From: Akkermansiaceae bacterium UBA2367
Lineage (GTDB): Bacteria > Verrucomicrobiota > Verrucomicrobiia > Verrucomicrobiales > DEV007
DNA: 37,286 bases
NCBI GenBank assembly: GCA_002344525.1
Contig: DDTJ01000063.1
Span: forward strand, 1 to 37,286
Direction of reading: 5' to 3'
The translations under genes and the position numbers were made by a program. The notes below the pieces were generated by a model. That model was not told the origin of the DNA. It searched no databases and saw only the letters and a list, made by a program, of their open reading frames with translations. Below are positions 27,986 through 36,140 of the stretch, one piece after another; the first letter of the stretch is position 1, and each line of letters begins with the position of its first letter.

Positions 27986-28696
27986 TCATTTCCGGAAGTC
28001 CCCGAGCCAAGCCTGCAACTGTCGATGGGCGTAGAAAAGCCGCGAACGAACGGTGCCCTCCGAAATCCCCAAGATCTTGGCGATCTCGGCGTGGGGCATG
28101 GCCTGGATGTCGAACATCGTGACCACCGTCCGATGGTCTACTGACAGCTTCTGCATGGCCTCGTTCAATTTTTGCTGAAGTTCCGAGATGTTCGCCTCGC
28201 GCACCGGGTCGCTCTTCGAGGTGGCTTCGATGAAATCCCGGTCGTGCTCGATGGCGAGATCGACGTCGTCGAGGCTCATGGTGCGACGACGGTTCCTCTT
28301 TTTGAGGAAGTTCAGCGTCATGTTCGTCGCGATGGAGTAGATCCAAGTGTAGAAGGCCGACTTGCCCCGGAAGCGCTTCAGGGCGCGGTAGGCCTTGGCG
28401 AAGACCTCTTGGAGGATGTCGTTGGTGTCCTCGCGATTCGAGGTCATGTGGTAGACGAGGCCGTAGAGCTTCGGCGTGTATTTCTCGACGAGCTCGTCGA
28501 AGGCCCGCGTGTCGCCGTCGCGGGCGCGCTCCACCAGCTCCGCGTCCGGGTCGGGCCGGCGCGGGAATGCCCCGGCGATACCGTCCTCCGCCACGGGGGC
28601 CGACGGGGCCGGGGTGGCCGCAGTCGCGGTCGGGCTGGTGGACGGAAGGCTCCGGTCCGCCTCGGGCATCACGGCGAGGGGGTGTTCTCTTTCCAT
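27986..28696 (-). CDS. ECF-type RNA polymerase sigma factor
   Basis: A 236-residue sigma-70 family protein. After an unusual 50-residue Ser/Pro/Ala-rich N-terminus come region 2 (AFDELVEKYTPKLYGLVYHMT, DTNDILQEVFAKAYRALKRF, FYTWIYSIATNMTLNFLKK) and region 4 (LSVDHRTVVTMFDIQAMPHAEIAKILGISEGTVRSRLFYAHRQL, a helix-turn-helix for -35 recognition). No region 3 is seen, as expected for ECF sigmas. An internal start near residue 10 (another Met) is possible. Its start overlaps the end of the thioredoxin-like gene by 28 bases, and it precedes the candidate anti-sigma gene by 72 bases. Confidence 0.92.
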   Translation of the reverse strand: MEREHPLAVMPEADRSLPSTSPTATAATPAPSAPVAEDGIAGAFPRRPDPDAELVERARDGDTRAFDELVEKYTPKLYGLVYHMTSNREDTNDILQEVFAKAYRALKRFRGKSAFYTWIYSIATNMTLNFLKKRNRRRTMSLDDVDLAIEHDRDFIEATSKSDPVREANISELQQKLNEAMQKLSVDHRTVVTMFDIQAMPHAEIAKILGISEGTVRSRLFYAHRQLQAWLGDFRK

Positions 28697-29181
28697 TTCC
28701 GGAGGGCTGTTTCAGGCGACTGCATCACATCGTTGCGACCGTTCGGGGTCACCACCGACCCGTCCGGCGCGAGCACGACCAGCGCGGGGATGCCGCGGAT
28801 CTGGAATCGTTCGGCGAGGGCTTGCCCCTCTTTCGAGCGCGCCCCGGACACGGAGAGCCACTTCATCTCCGTTTCGCGGATGTAGCTTTTCTTCTCCCTC
28901 TCCGAATTGTCGAGACTGACGAAGACGATTTCAAAATCCTGGTCCACGTGTTCGTTGCGGAATTTCACCAGGCTCGGAGTGAAGGCCCGGCACGGAGGGC
29001 ACCAATGCGCGGAGAAATAGAGGGCGACATGCTTTCCGGCGAGTGTGCTGGTATCGACTTTCTTGCCCTTCGCGTCCTCCAGTTTCGCGGGGAGGAGATC
29101 GGCCAAGGAAGCGGGTTTCTCGGCATGGGAGAGCACGGGCAGGGCGGAGAGGGCGAGGGCTAGAGCGAGGATCGTTTTCAT
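28669..29181 (-). CDS. Secreted thioredoxin-like protein (TlpA/nucleoredoxin type)
   Basis: A 170-residue protein with a signal peptide (1-20, cleaving after SHA) and a thioredoxin fold with the active site WCPPC (Trp60, Cys61, Cys64), then FEIVFVSLDNSEREK and GIPALVVLAPDG containing the cis-proline. The DNSE..KSY pattern is closer to nucleoredoxin/tryparedoxin-like proteins than to DsbA. It would act as a periplasmic disulfide reductase, perhaps in cytochrome c maturation. I use the ATG at 29181, which gives the signal peptide. It overlaps the sigma factor gene and is likely the first gene of that operon. Confidence 0.88.
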   Translation of the reverse strand: MKTILALALALSALPVLSHAEKPASLADLLPAKLEDAKGKKVDTSTLAGKHVALYFSAHWCPPCRAFTPSLVKFRNEHVDQDFEIVFVSLDNSEREKKSYIRETEMKWLSVSGARSKEGQALAERFQIRGIPALVVLAPDGSVVTPNGRNDVMQSPETALRKWKENTPSP

Positions 29182-29349
29182 AGAGGGAGCGACATGGGTT
29201 TGACGCACGGGGCGGGGGTTCCTTGCATCCTTTACGTCGCGAGCGGTGGGAAACTTAGGATAATTGCCGTTTCCGCGCCGTCCGTGACAGCGGAATGACG
29301 GCACCGAAGAGGGTTGATTCCCCGGCCCGACAGGGGCTAGTTTCCCCTC

Positions 29350-30315
29350 ATGCCCGACGCCCAGCCCCTTTCCGCCGTCTCCGGACGCCGCGCCTTCCTT
29401 GCGGGCTCCGGTCTCGCCCTCGGTTCCCTCGCGCCGGGCCTCTCCTCCACCGCCACCGCCCAAGAAACGACGATGACCGGGAAACGCTTCCAATACTGCC
29501 TCAACCTATCCACCATCCGGGGTCAGGAGGTCGACGCCGCCGCCGAGATCGAGGTCGCGGGCCGGGCCGGCTACGACGCGATCGAGCCTTGGTTCCGCAA
29601 GCTCAACGAATATGTCGAGAAGGGCGGCAAGGTCGAGGATCTCAAGAAGCGCATCGACGACTATGGGCTGACGGTCGAGAGCGCCATCGGCTTCGCCAAG
29701 TGGATCGTGAACGATCCCGCCGAACGCGCCGCCGGGCTGGAGGAGGCGAGGCGCGACATGGACCTGATCGCCCGGCTCGGCGGAAAGCGCATCGCCGCGC
29801 CGCCTGCGGGCGTGCCTGCCGGGGAGAGCGTCACCCTCGACGACGCGGCGGAGCGCTACCGCGCCCTCCTCGAGCTCGGCGATGAGATGGGCGTGACGCC
29901 CCAGATCGAGATGTGGGGCGGCAACCCCGTCATCGGCACGGTCGAGAAGGCGCTCTACGTCGCCATTCGTGCGGGCCATCCGAAGGCCTGCTTTCTCGGC
30001 GACGTCTACCACACCTACAAGGGCGGATCGTCTTTCGATTCGCTCCTCCTCCTCGGGCCGCAGGCGATCCAAGTCTACCACATGAACGACTACCCCGCGG
30101 ATCCGCCGCGCGAGACGATCAAGGACGCGGACCGCGTCTTTCCCGGCGACGGGATCGCCCCGCTCACCGCGATTTTGCGGAATTTCATCGCCGTGGGTGC
30201 TTATCCGGCTCTATCGCTCGAACTGTTCAACGCCACCTATTGGGCGATGCCCGCCGACGAATGCGCGAAGATCGGGCTGGAGAAGATGAAGGCCGCCGTC
30301 GAGGCGGCGGGGTGA
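29350..30315 (+). CDS. Tat-exported sugar isomerase/epimerase-like TIM-barrel protein
   Basis: A 321-residue protein. The N-terminus GRRAFLAGSGLALGSLA is a twin-arginine signal (RRAFL), followed from about residue 48 by a xylose-isomerase-like (AP endonuclease 2) TIM barrel: AGYDAIEPWF, AAPPAGVPAGESVTLDDAAERY, TPQIEMWGG, and late metal-binding residues (Glu in QIEMW, His in YHTYKGG and VYHMNDY, Glu in SLELF). The family isomerises or epimerises sugars and inositols. Exported copies are common in Verrucomicrobia and Planctomycetes. It is 31 bases ahead of the alcohol dehydrogenase gene and probably co-transcribed. Confidence 0.88.
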   Translation: MPDAQPLSAVSGRRAFLAGSGLALGSLAPGLSSTATAQETTMTGKRFQYCLNLSTIRGQEVDAAAEIEVAGRAGYDAIEPWFRKLNEYVEKGGKVEDLKKRIDDYGLTVESAIGFAKWIVNDPAERAAGLEEARRDMDLIARLGGKRIAAPPAGVPAGESVTLDDAAERYRALLELGDEMGVTPQIEMWGGNPVIGTVEKALYVAIRAGHPKACFLGDVYHTYKGGSSFDSLLLLGPQAIQVYHMNDYPADPPRETIKDADRVFPGDGIAPLTAILRNFIAVGAYPALSLELFNATYWAMPADECAKIGLEKMKAAVEAAG

Positions 30316-30346
30316 CGGGCTTTCCTTCCATGCTATCCTTGCCGAG

Positions 30347-31390
30347 ATGAATTCGAAATCCTACGCCGCACAGAGCGCCGCCGCCGCCCTTGCCCCCCTC
30401 GACATCCCCCGCCGCGAGCCGGGCGCGTCCGACGTCGAGATCGAGATCCTCTATTGCGGCGTCTGCCATTCGGACTTGCACCAGGCGCGCAACGAATGGC
30501 GGAACACGGTCTACCCCTGCGTACCGGGGCACGAGATCGTCGGGCGCGTCGCGCGGACGGGGCCGGGCGTGACGAAGTTCCAGGCGGGCGACCTCGCCGC
30601 CGTCGGCTGCATGGTGGACTCGTGCCGCAGCTGCGCCAACTGCGAGGCGGGGCAGGAGCAATACTGCCTCTCCTTCCCCACCTTCACCTACAACAGTGAG
30701 GACAAGCGCCTCGGTGGCCACACCTACGGGGGCTACTCCACCGATATCGTCGTGGACGAGGCCTTCGTCCTGCGCGTGCCGGAGGGGATGGACTTGGCCG
30801 CCGCCGCCCCGCTCCTGTGCGCGGGCATCACCACCTACTCGCCCCTGCGCCATTGGAAGGTGGGGCCAGGCCAGAAGGTGGGCGTCGTCGGCCTCGGCGG
30901 GCTGGGGCACATGGGGGTGAAATTCGCCCGCGCCTTCGGTGCCCATGTCGTGCTTTTCACGACCTCGCCGCGCAAGATCGAGGATGGCCTGCGGCTCGGG
31001 GCACACGAGGTCGTCGTCTCCACGGACGGGAATGCCATGGCGGAGCACCGGAGCAGTTTCGACTTCATCCTCGACGCCGTTTCGGCGCAGCACGACATCG
31101 ACGCCTACCTGAACCTCCTCAATCTCGACGGTACCCTGACACTCGTGGGCGCGCCCGAGCATCCCCTGCCTGTCTCCGCGTTCAACTTGATCCTGCCGCG
31201 CCGCAATTTCGCCGGCTCCGCCATTGGTGGGATCGCCGAGACGCAGGAGATGCTGGATTTCTGCGCCGCGCACGGCATCGGCTCCGATATCGAACTGATC
31301 TCGATTCAGCAGATCAACGAAGCTTGGGAGCGGCTCCTGCGGCAGGATGTCCGCTACCGCTTCGTTATCGACATGGCCTCGCTGAAGTAG
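30347..31390 (+). CDS. Zinc-dependent NAD(P) alcohol dehydrogenase (YahK/cinnamyl type)
   Basis: A 347-residue medium-chain dehydrogenase. Catalytic zinc ligands are expected at Cys40 (CGVCHSD), His62-Glu63 (GHEIVGRV) and a later Cys in the CAGITTYSP segment; the structural zinc site is Cys93, Cys96, Cys99 and Cys107. The Rossmann motif GLGGLGHMGVKFA follows. This arrangement marks the YahK/YjgB/CAD subgroup, which reduces aldehydes broadly with NADPH. Its location after the TIM-barrel gene suggests a shared sugar or polyol pathway (inference). Confidence 0.93.
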   Translation: MNSKSYAAQSAAAALAPLDIPRREPGASDVEIEILYCGVCHSDLHQARNEWRNTVYPCVPGHEIVGRVARTGPGVTKFQAGDLAAVGCMVDSCRSCANCEAGQEQYCLSFPTFTYNSEDKRLGGHTYGGYSTDIVVDEAFVLRVPEGMDLAAAAPLLCAGITTYSPLRHWKVGPGQKVGVVGLGGLGHMGVKFARAFGAHVVLFTTSPRKIEDGLRLGAHEVVVSTDGNAMAEHRSSFDFILDAVSAQHDIDAYLNLLNLDGTLTLVGAPEHPLPVSAFNLILPRRNFAGSAIGGIAETQEMLDFCAAHGIGSDIELISIQQINEAWERLLRQDVRYRFVIDMASLK

Positions 31391-31406
31391 TCCGGCGGGG
31401 AGGGGC

Positions 31407-32036
31407 TTACCTCACGCAGCGGTAGACGAAGGCCGGGGGCAGGTTGCGCCAGGCGGTGCGGGTCCGTTCGACGGAGGAGAACTGCTCTTTCAGCAGCCTC
31501 CGGAACCCCCGCGATCCAGGCAGGAGGAGTCCCTGCCAGTAGGCGAAGGTGGCGAAGTGTCCGCCGGGAGGGAGAACTTCGAAGGTCGCGGCGAGGATCG
31601 CCTTGGTGAGGTCGGGCGGGAAGGAGGCCCAAGGCAGGCCGCTGAGGATGGCGTCGACTTTTTCGATACCCCGTTCGCGGCAGAGTTCCGGGATGCGGGT
31701 GACGCAGCCTTCGATCACTTCGAGGTGGGGGCATCGCCGCCGGGTGATCGCGGCGAGTTGCGGGTCGCGCTCGATGGCGAAGAAGCGGACGCGACCGTGG
31801 AGTCGCTTGGCGACTTCCTCCGTCACCACGCCCGTGCCGGGTCCGTATTCGACGACGCAGCCGACCGAGTCCCATGCGACCGTGTCCGCAAGGATGCCGG
31901 AGAGCTCGGAGGAGCTGGGGGCGATCGCGCCGACGTGCGAGGAGTTCCGGAAGAAGGCTTTGAGAAACTCGGCGTGGTGGGAGGCCGGGGCGACCGGGGC
32001 GGTGGCGTCGGGGGTGGAATTCATGGGGTGGGCCAA
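31407..32036 (-). CDS. SAM-dependent methyltransferase, phospholipid N-methyltransferase-like
   Basis: A 209-residue Rossmann methyltransferase. FLKAFFRNSSHVGAIAPSS is the hallmark N-terminal segment of the COG3963/PmtA-like family, followed by motif I VVEYGPGTGVVTEEV and FFAIERDPQL, then DAILSGLPWASFP. Family members methylate phosphatidylethanolamine, but several are uncharacterised rRNA or small-molecule methylases. A Met at position 5 (32024) is an alternative start. It is convergent with the alcohol dehydrogenase and 36 bases from the next upstream gene. Confidence 0.8.
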   Translation of the reverse strand: MAHPMNSTPDATAPVAPASHHAEFLKAFFRNSSHVGAIAPSSSELSGILADTVAWDSVGCVVEYGPGTGVVTEEVAKRLHGRVRFFAIERDPQLAAITRRRCPHLEVIEGCVTRIPELCRERGIEKVDAILSGLPWASFPPDLTKAILAATFEVLPPGGHFATFAYWQGLLLPGSRGFRRLLKEQFSSVERTRTAWRNLPPAFVYRCVR

Positions 32037-32072
32037 GTCGGGTGGCGGCGGTGGAAACGGGTGGATATTCGC

Positions 32073-33101
32073 TCAAGTGTTGGTTTTCGCCAGCGAAACA
32101 TCGAGGTTCATCCGCACGAGCTGGCCCATCGTCTCGCAGGCGGAGAAGGCGGTGGTCTCGTGGTAGTGGTTGAGTCCCTCGCGGAGCCGCAGGACGTGTT
32201 CCTCGGGTGCGATCTCCTCGTTGCACATCGCGGTCCAGAGGGCGTCGAGGCGGACCCGGGCGATCTGGCAGCGTCGCTCGATCAGGGTGCGCTCCTCGTC
32301 CTGGTATTGGCGCATGGTCTGGTAGTTGAGCCGGGCGGTGCAGAGCTCGACGACGGCTTGGTTCTCGGGGAAGGTCTGGGGCAGGTACATCTCCTTGGCC
32401 CCCTCGTAGCTCTGCTGGTCGAAGTCGATGGCCCGCACCCGGTATTGCGCGTCCTCGAAGTCGGGGGTGATGTCCACGACGTAGTTGTAGCTGCGCATGT
32501 CGCCGAGGAGCCGGATGAAGCTGCGCTCGTTGAACTTCACGAACTCCTTTGCCACCCGCACCGGGTTCGTCTCGGGCCGGTCGAAGTGCTGCTGGATGAA
32601 GACGTCGCCCGGTACCCCGGCGACGTGTTCCTCGATCAGGGTGTTCCCGTTGACGAGGTAGTTGATGCGGTTCGGCGAGAGGACGTATTCCAGCTCCAGT
32701 CCGTAGATACGCGAGGCGTCGGCGATCTTCACGTAGAAATGGTCGTAGTTGTCGTTGAACTGGTTGACGACGCGGATGCGGAAAGGTCGCGAGTTCCCGA
32801 AGTCGCAGAAATCGACGCGTTCGAGGATGAGGTGCTCACGCGAGCGGAATTCGTTCGTCTTGAGCAGGGAGTAGATCTGGATGAGCTGGCGCGAGAGCTC
32901 CTGCCGGATCGAGCCGTCGTAGTGGGCGACTTTCCAGAGGGTGTCGTGGCCTTCGCGATCATAGAGGGGGTAGAGTTCGGAGAAGCGGTGCAGCTCCTCG
33001 TAGATTGGCGGCACCGCGAGGATGCGCTGGTAGTCGCCGAGGTAGCCGAGCAGGTTCGGGCCGACCGGGTAGAACTTTTTCTTTTTGAGAGCGATGGACA
33101 C
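32073..33101 (-). CDS. Conserved hypothetical protein
   Basis: A 342-residue soluble-looking protein without signal peptide or membrane segment that I do not recognise. It starts with a lysine cluster (MSIALKKKKFYPVGPNLLGY). The stretch DHFYVKIADASRIYGLELEYVLSPN..NYLVNGNTLIEEHVAGVPGDVFI followed later by YRVRAIDFDQQSYEG is vaguely like the beta-lobe/DFD layout of kinase-fold proteins; that is only an impression. Composition is regular and codon use matches the neighbours, so it is a real gene. It is followed by the methyltransferase gene on the same strand, 36 bases apart, and may be co-transcribed with it. Confidence 0.75.
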   Translation of the reverse strand: MSIALKKKKFYPVGPNLLGYLGDYQRILAVPPIYEELHRFSELYPLYDREGHDTLWKVAHYDGSIRQELSRQLIQIYSLLKTNEFRSREHLILERVDFCDFGNSRPFRIRVVNQFNDNYDHFYVKIADASRIYGLELEYVLSPNRINYLVNGNTLIEEHVAGVPGDVFIQQHFDRPETNPVRVAKEFVKFNERSFIRLLGDMRSYNYVVDITPDFEDAQYRVRAIDFDQQSYEGAKEMYLPQTFPENQAVVELCTARLNYQTMRQYQDEERTLIERRCQIARVRLDALWTAMCNEEIAPEEHVLRLREGLNHYHETTAFSACETMGQLVRMNLDVSLAKTNT

Positions 33102-33111
33102 GGGCTATCGG

Positions 33112-33190
33112 TAAATCCGAAATCCGAATCTCGAAATCCGAAATCCGGACCCTGACAAAAAATCGGCGAAGATCAGCGCCGATCAGCGGT
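33112..33190. repeat. AATCCGAAATCCG repeat element, copy 2
   Basis: The words AATCCGAA and CTCGAAATCCGAAA at 33112-33146 match those of 17120-17150, and a GATCAGCG segment follows in both copies. This one lies between the response regulator and the hypothetical gene. The outer palindrome arm seen at 17221 is not complete here. Confidence 0.6.
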
Positions 33191-33239
33191 CGCCCTCCAA
33201 TCGGGGCGTCCTCCCGCCTCGATCCGCTTCGCGCATCCT

Positions 33240-33857
33240 CTACGGCTCCACCTGTACGATCCCGCGCCGGATCGCCTCGGCGGTGGCTTGGGCGCGGTCG
33301 TTGACGCGCAGCTTCTGCAGCACGTTGCTGATGTGGCGCTTCACCGTGTCCTCGGCGATGCCGAGGGCGGAGGCGATCTCCTTGTTGGCGCGGCCCTTGG
33401 CGATCAGCGCGAGGATCTCGCGCTCGCGCAGGGTGATGGCCGGCCCGAGGCGCAGCCCGGCGAGGCGGGTCGCGATCTCCGGCGCGAGGTAGCGCTCCCC
33501 GTCGGCGACGCGGCGCAGGGCGGAGAGGAGTTCGTCGCGTCCGGCGGTCTTTTGCAAGTAGCCCTTCGCCCCGCCGTCGAGCGCGGCTTGGATTTCGTCG
33601 TCGCGGGCGAAGGTGGAGAAGATCAAGATCTTCGCCCCGGGATCGGCTTCGAGGAGCCGCTCGGTCGTTTCGATCCCGTTCCAGCCGGGCAGTTGCAGGT
33701 CGAGGAGGACGACGTCGGGCCGCGTTTCGCCATAGGTGGCGATGGCTTGCTCGCCGCTCTCGGTCTCGGCCACGACGGAGAGGCCGTCCTCCAGCTCGAG
33801 CGAGGCGACGAGTCCGCTGCGGACCACGAAATGGTCGTCGACCACCATCACGTTCAT
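33240..33857 (-). CDS. NarL/FixJ-family response regulator
   Basis: A 205-residue regulator: receiver domain (1-120) with the acidic pair Asp7-Asp8, phospho-acceptor Asp53 in LLDLQLPG, and Lys near 103 in GYLQKTA; then a LuxR-type helix-turn-helix (about 140-200, LTLREREILALIAKGRANKEIASALGIAEDTVKRHISNVLQKL pattern). It receives phosphate from the kinase encoded upstream, whose last codons overlap its start by four bases (ATGA). Target genes are unknown; the outer-membrane barrel gene divergent to the kinase is a neighbour worth testing. Confidence 0.93.
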   Translation of the reverse strand: MNVMVVDDHFVVRSGLVASLELEDGLSVVAETESGEQAIATYGETRPDVVLLDLQLPGWNGIETTERLLEADPGAKILIFSTFARDDEIQAALDGGAKGYLQKTAGRDELLSALRRVADGERYLAPEIATRLAGLRLGPAITLREREILALIAKGRANKEIASALGIAEDTVKRHISNVLQKLRVNDRAQATAEAIRRGIVQVEP

Positions 33858-35890
33858 GGCGCTTCCTCCTTCATGGGTGGGTTTGGCAGGGTCACGACGA
33901 CCGTCGTGCCTTCGCCGGGGGCGCTGCGCCATTCGATCTCCGCGCCGATCTTGCGGCAGCGCTCGCGCATCCCCATGCAGCCGAAATGGCCGGGGTCCCT
34001 CCTTTGGCCGGCGGTCTCCGCCCCGGCGTCGAAGCCTGTTCCGTCGTCGCGGATCGTCATGACGAGTCCATCCTGCTCTGTCGCGAGGGAAAGGACAATG
34101 CGTTTCGCTCCGGCGTGTTTGATCGCGTTGGTCACCGATTCCTGCGCGATCATGCGCAGGTGGTGGACGGTGCGCGAAGGCAGCGGTGGCAAGCCGTCGG
34201 GGGGAGGGGCCAGCGAGAGTTCCGGGCCGACACCGTGACCGCTTTGCTCGATCAGTTCGGCGAGGGTGCCGACGAGATCGGCGGCTTCGCCGGGGTCCTG
34301 CCGCAGGTCCGAGACGAGGTTGCGCGTCTCCGTCTGGATGCGCGAGACGAGGTTGCGCGATCCTTCGAGGAAGCCGCGAAGCTTCTCGTCCCCGCCTCGC
34401 GCGGCCGCCGCGTCGAGTCGCAGGGAGAGGCCGGCGAGTTGCTGCTCCAGCGTGTCGTGGAATTCGCGGGCGAGGCGCTGGCGCTCCTCCAGCACGGCTT
34501 CGTGCTCGATGCGATGGCGCAGGGCCGCGGTCTGGCTGGCCATTTGGCGGCGCAGCAGCGCGATCCAGAGACCCGCGAGGAGGGTGGCGACGAGGAAGAC
34601 GACGAGCGCGACGGCGAGACGGCGCGTCGTCCACCACGAGGGCGCGCTCAGCACCGCGAGATCCTCCGGCCCGCGCAGGTGCAGGACGATGTGATCGGGC
34701 ACGGCCCGGTATTCCCCCGAGCGCCGCACCGACTCGACCACGGCGATGCCAACGACGCGGACTTTCGCGCCCGCCTCGAGATCGGCGGGCAGGGAGGGCG
34801 TTTCCGCGCGGATCACATGGCCCCCGTCGCGCAGCATCAGGACGGCTCCCCGCTCGTTGCGGTAGAGCTCCGCCAGCTCGGCCTCGATGGAGACCAGATC
34901 GCTGTCGTGCGCGCCTTCGAGCAGGTCTGCGGGCGCGGAGGGCAGGGGAGGGGGGTGCTCCCCCTCGGCGCGGCGCGAGACGAGCGTCGCGTCGACGAGC
35001 CGGGCACTGAAACGGGCCATCTCGGGAAAGCCGAGCACCTCGACGCGGTCGCCGACCTCGGGGCGGAGCTCCGAACCGAGGAGGCGCACCCCGATGCCCG
35101 CCTCGTCGCTGCGGAGGAAGACCTCGCCCTCCCCGAAGCTCGCGAGGACGACGCCGGCGACACGGGCGCGGTGGCGCATCGTCCCGCCGACGGCGAAGTT
35201 GAGAATCTGCACGGGCGAGACCTCGGGGATGTTTTCGGGGGGCTGCGGGGTGGCGAGGATTTCGAGATCGTCCCAGTCGCGGCATCGCAGGTAGGGCTCG
35301 ACGAGCTGGCGACGGTGGTTCAGTTCCCCGGCGGCGAGACCGACGGCGCGGATCCGCGCGTCGACGAGACTCGTCCCGTGCTCCGGTGTCGTCTCGACCC
35401 GCACGGAGACGACCCGCGAGCCGAGGTCGAGACGGAGGAGGGTGGCGGCCTCGCCGTCGAGCGCGACCGTCCTGACGATGCCCTCGACGGAGACGTGCTG
35501 GTAGTGGTAGCGCCCTGAAAGAAGGTCCTCGAAATCCACCGGGATCGCCTCGGGCAGGCCGGGATGGCCGAGGATTTCGAATTCGGCCCGCTCGATGCCT
35601 GGCAGATACAAGCCCTGCTGCGAGAAGCCGCGCACCCGGACCTCGTCGCCCGGCGCGGGAGAGGGGCGGCGTTCGAGGCGGAAGAAGGCGCCGGCGGTGG
35701 CGTCTTGGAAGAAGACGGTGCTCGGCGGATCGGAGAAGACCACGACGCCCCGCAGTTCCACCGGCACGCCAGCCTTGGCCTCGTCGAGGGAGAGCGAACG
35801 CAACTCCAGCGCGGTGCGGAGCTGGGCCGTCGCATCGCCGATCACGAGGAGCAGGACGAGCGCGAGGGATCGGAGGACGGAGGCGGGCAT
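33854..35890 (-). CDS. Membrane sensor histidine kinase, NarL/LiaS type
   Basis: A 678-residue kinase. A signal-like segment (about 8-25) leads to a large external part made of repeated OB-like beta modules (GDEVRVRGFSQQGLYLPG, GDRVEVLGFPEMARFSA, GAKVRVVGIAVVES), one membrane helix (about 430-452), then a HisKA_3 dimerisation domain with phospho-acceptor His478 in REFHDTLEQQ, and a HATPase with N-x-x-KH (NAIKHAG) and DDGTGFD. Start at 35890 gives MPASVLRSLAL; the frame continues 14 codons upstream. Partner of the regulator downstream. The repeated external beta modules are unusual for a kinase sensor and may bind a soluble ligand. Confidence 0.92.
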   Translation of the reverse strand: MPASVLRSLALVLLLVIGDATAQLRTALELRSLSLDEAKAGVPVELRGVVVFSDPPSTVFFQDATAGAFFRLERRPSPAPGDEVRVRGFSQQGLYLPGIERAEFEILGHPGLPEAIPVDFEDLLSGRYHYQHVSVEGIVRTVALDGEAATLLRLDLGSRVVSVRVETTPEHGTSLVDARIRAVGLAAGELNHRRQLVEPYLRCRDWDDLEILATPQPPENIPEVSPVQILNFAVGGTMRHRARVAGVVLASFGEGEVFLRSDEAGIGVRLLGSELRPEVGDRVEVLGFPEMARFSARLVDATLVSRRAEGEHPPPLPSAPADLLEGAHDSDLVSIEAELAELYRNERGAVLMLRDGGHVIRAETPSLPADLEAGAKVRVVGIAVVESVRRSGEYRAVPDHIVLHLRGPEDLAVLSAPSWWTTRRLAVALVVFLVATLLAGLWIALLRRQMASQTAALRHRIEHEAVLEERQRLAREFHDTLEQQLAGLSLRLDAAAARGGDEKLRGFLEGSRNLVSRIQTETRNLVSDLRQDPGEAADLVGTLAELIEQSGHGVGPELSLAPPPDGLPPLPSRTVHHLRMIAQESVTNAIKHAGAKRIVLSLATEQDGLVMTIRDDGTGFDAGAETAGQRRDPGHFGCMGMRERCRKIGAEIEWRSAPGEGTTVVVTLPNPPMKEEAP

Positions 35891-36009
35891 GGCGATGCGG
35901 GAAAGGGTGCCCCTCGCAAGGCCGCGAGGCAAGCCGTCAATGTCAAGGCTCGAACGGGTTTGGGGGACAACGGATCGACGCTGAAAAACTTGGGCGATTC
36001 ATCCGCTTT

Positions 36010-36027
36010 TTCGCATTTTTGTGCGAA
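36010..36027. promoter_or_regulatory. Inverted repeat upstream of the barrel gene (possible operator)
   Basis: TTCGCA (36010-36015) and TGCGAA (36022-36027) flank a T-rich spacer, seven bases before a TTGACG (36034-36039) that could serve as a -35 box. The -10 region is weak (TAAGGA near 36056). A binding site for a regulator, perhaps the adjacent NarL-type one, is possible. Confidence 0.35.
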
Positions 36028-36140
36028 TTCTGCTTGACGTGGATGCCTTGTTGGTTAAGGAAGACAAAAGATTTTCCCGATTTCTACGGAAAGAGGAGAA
36101 ACCACCCCGATACAACCAGCCAAATCATCAAAGGAGCCGA

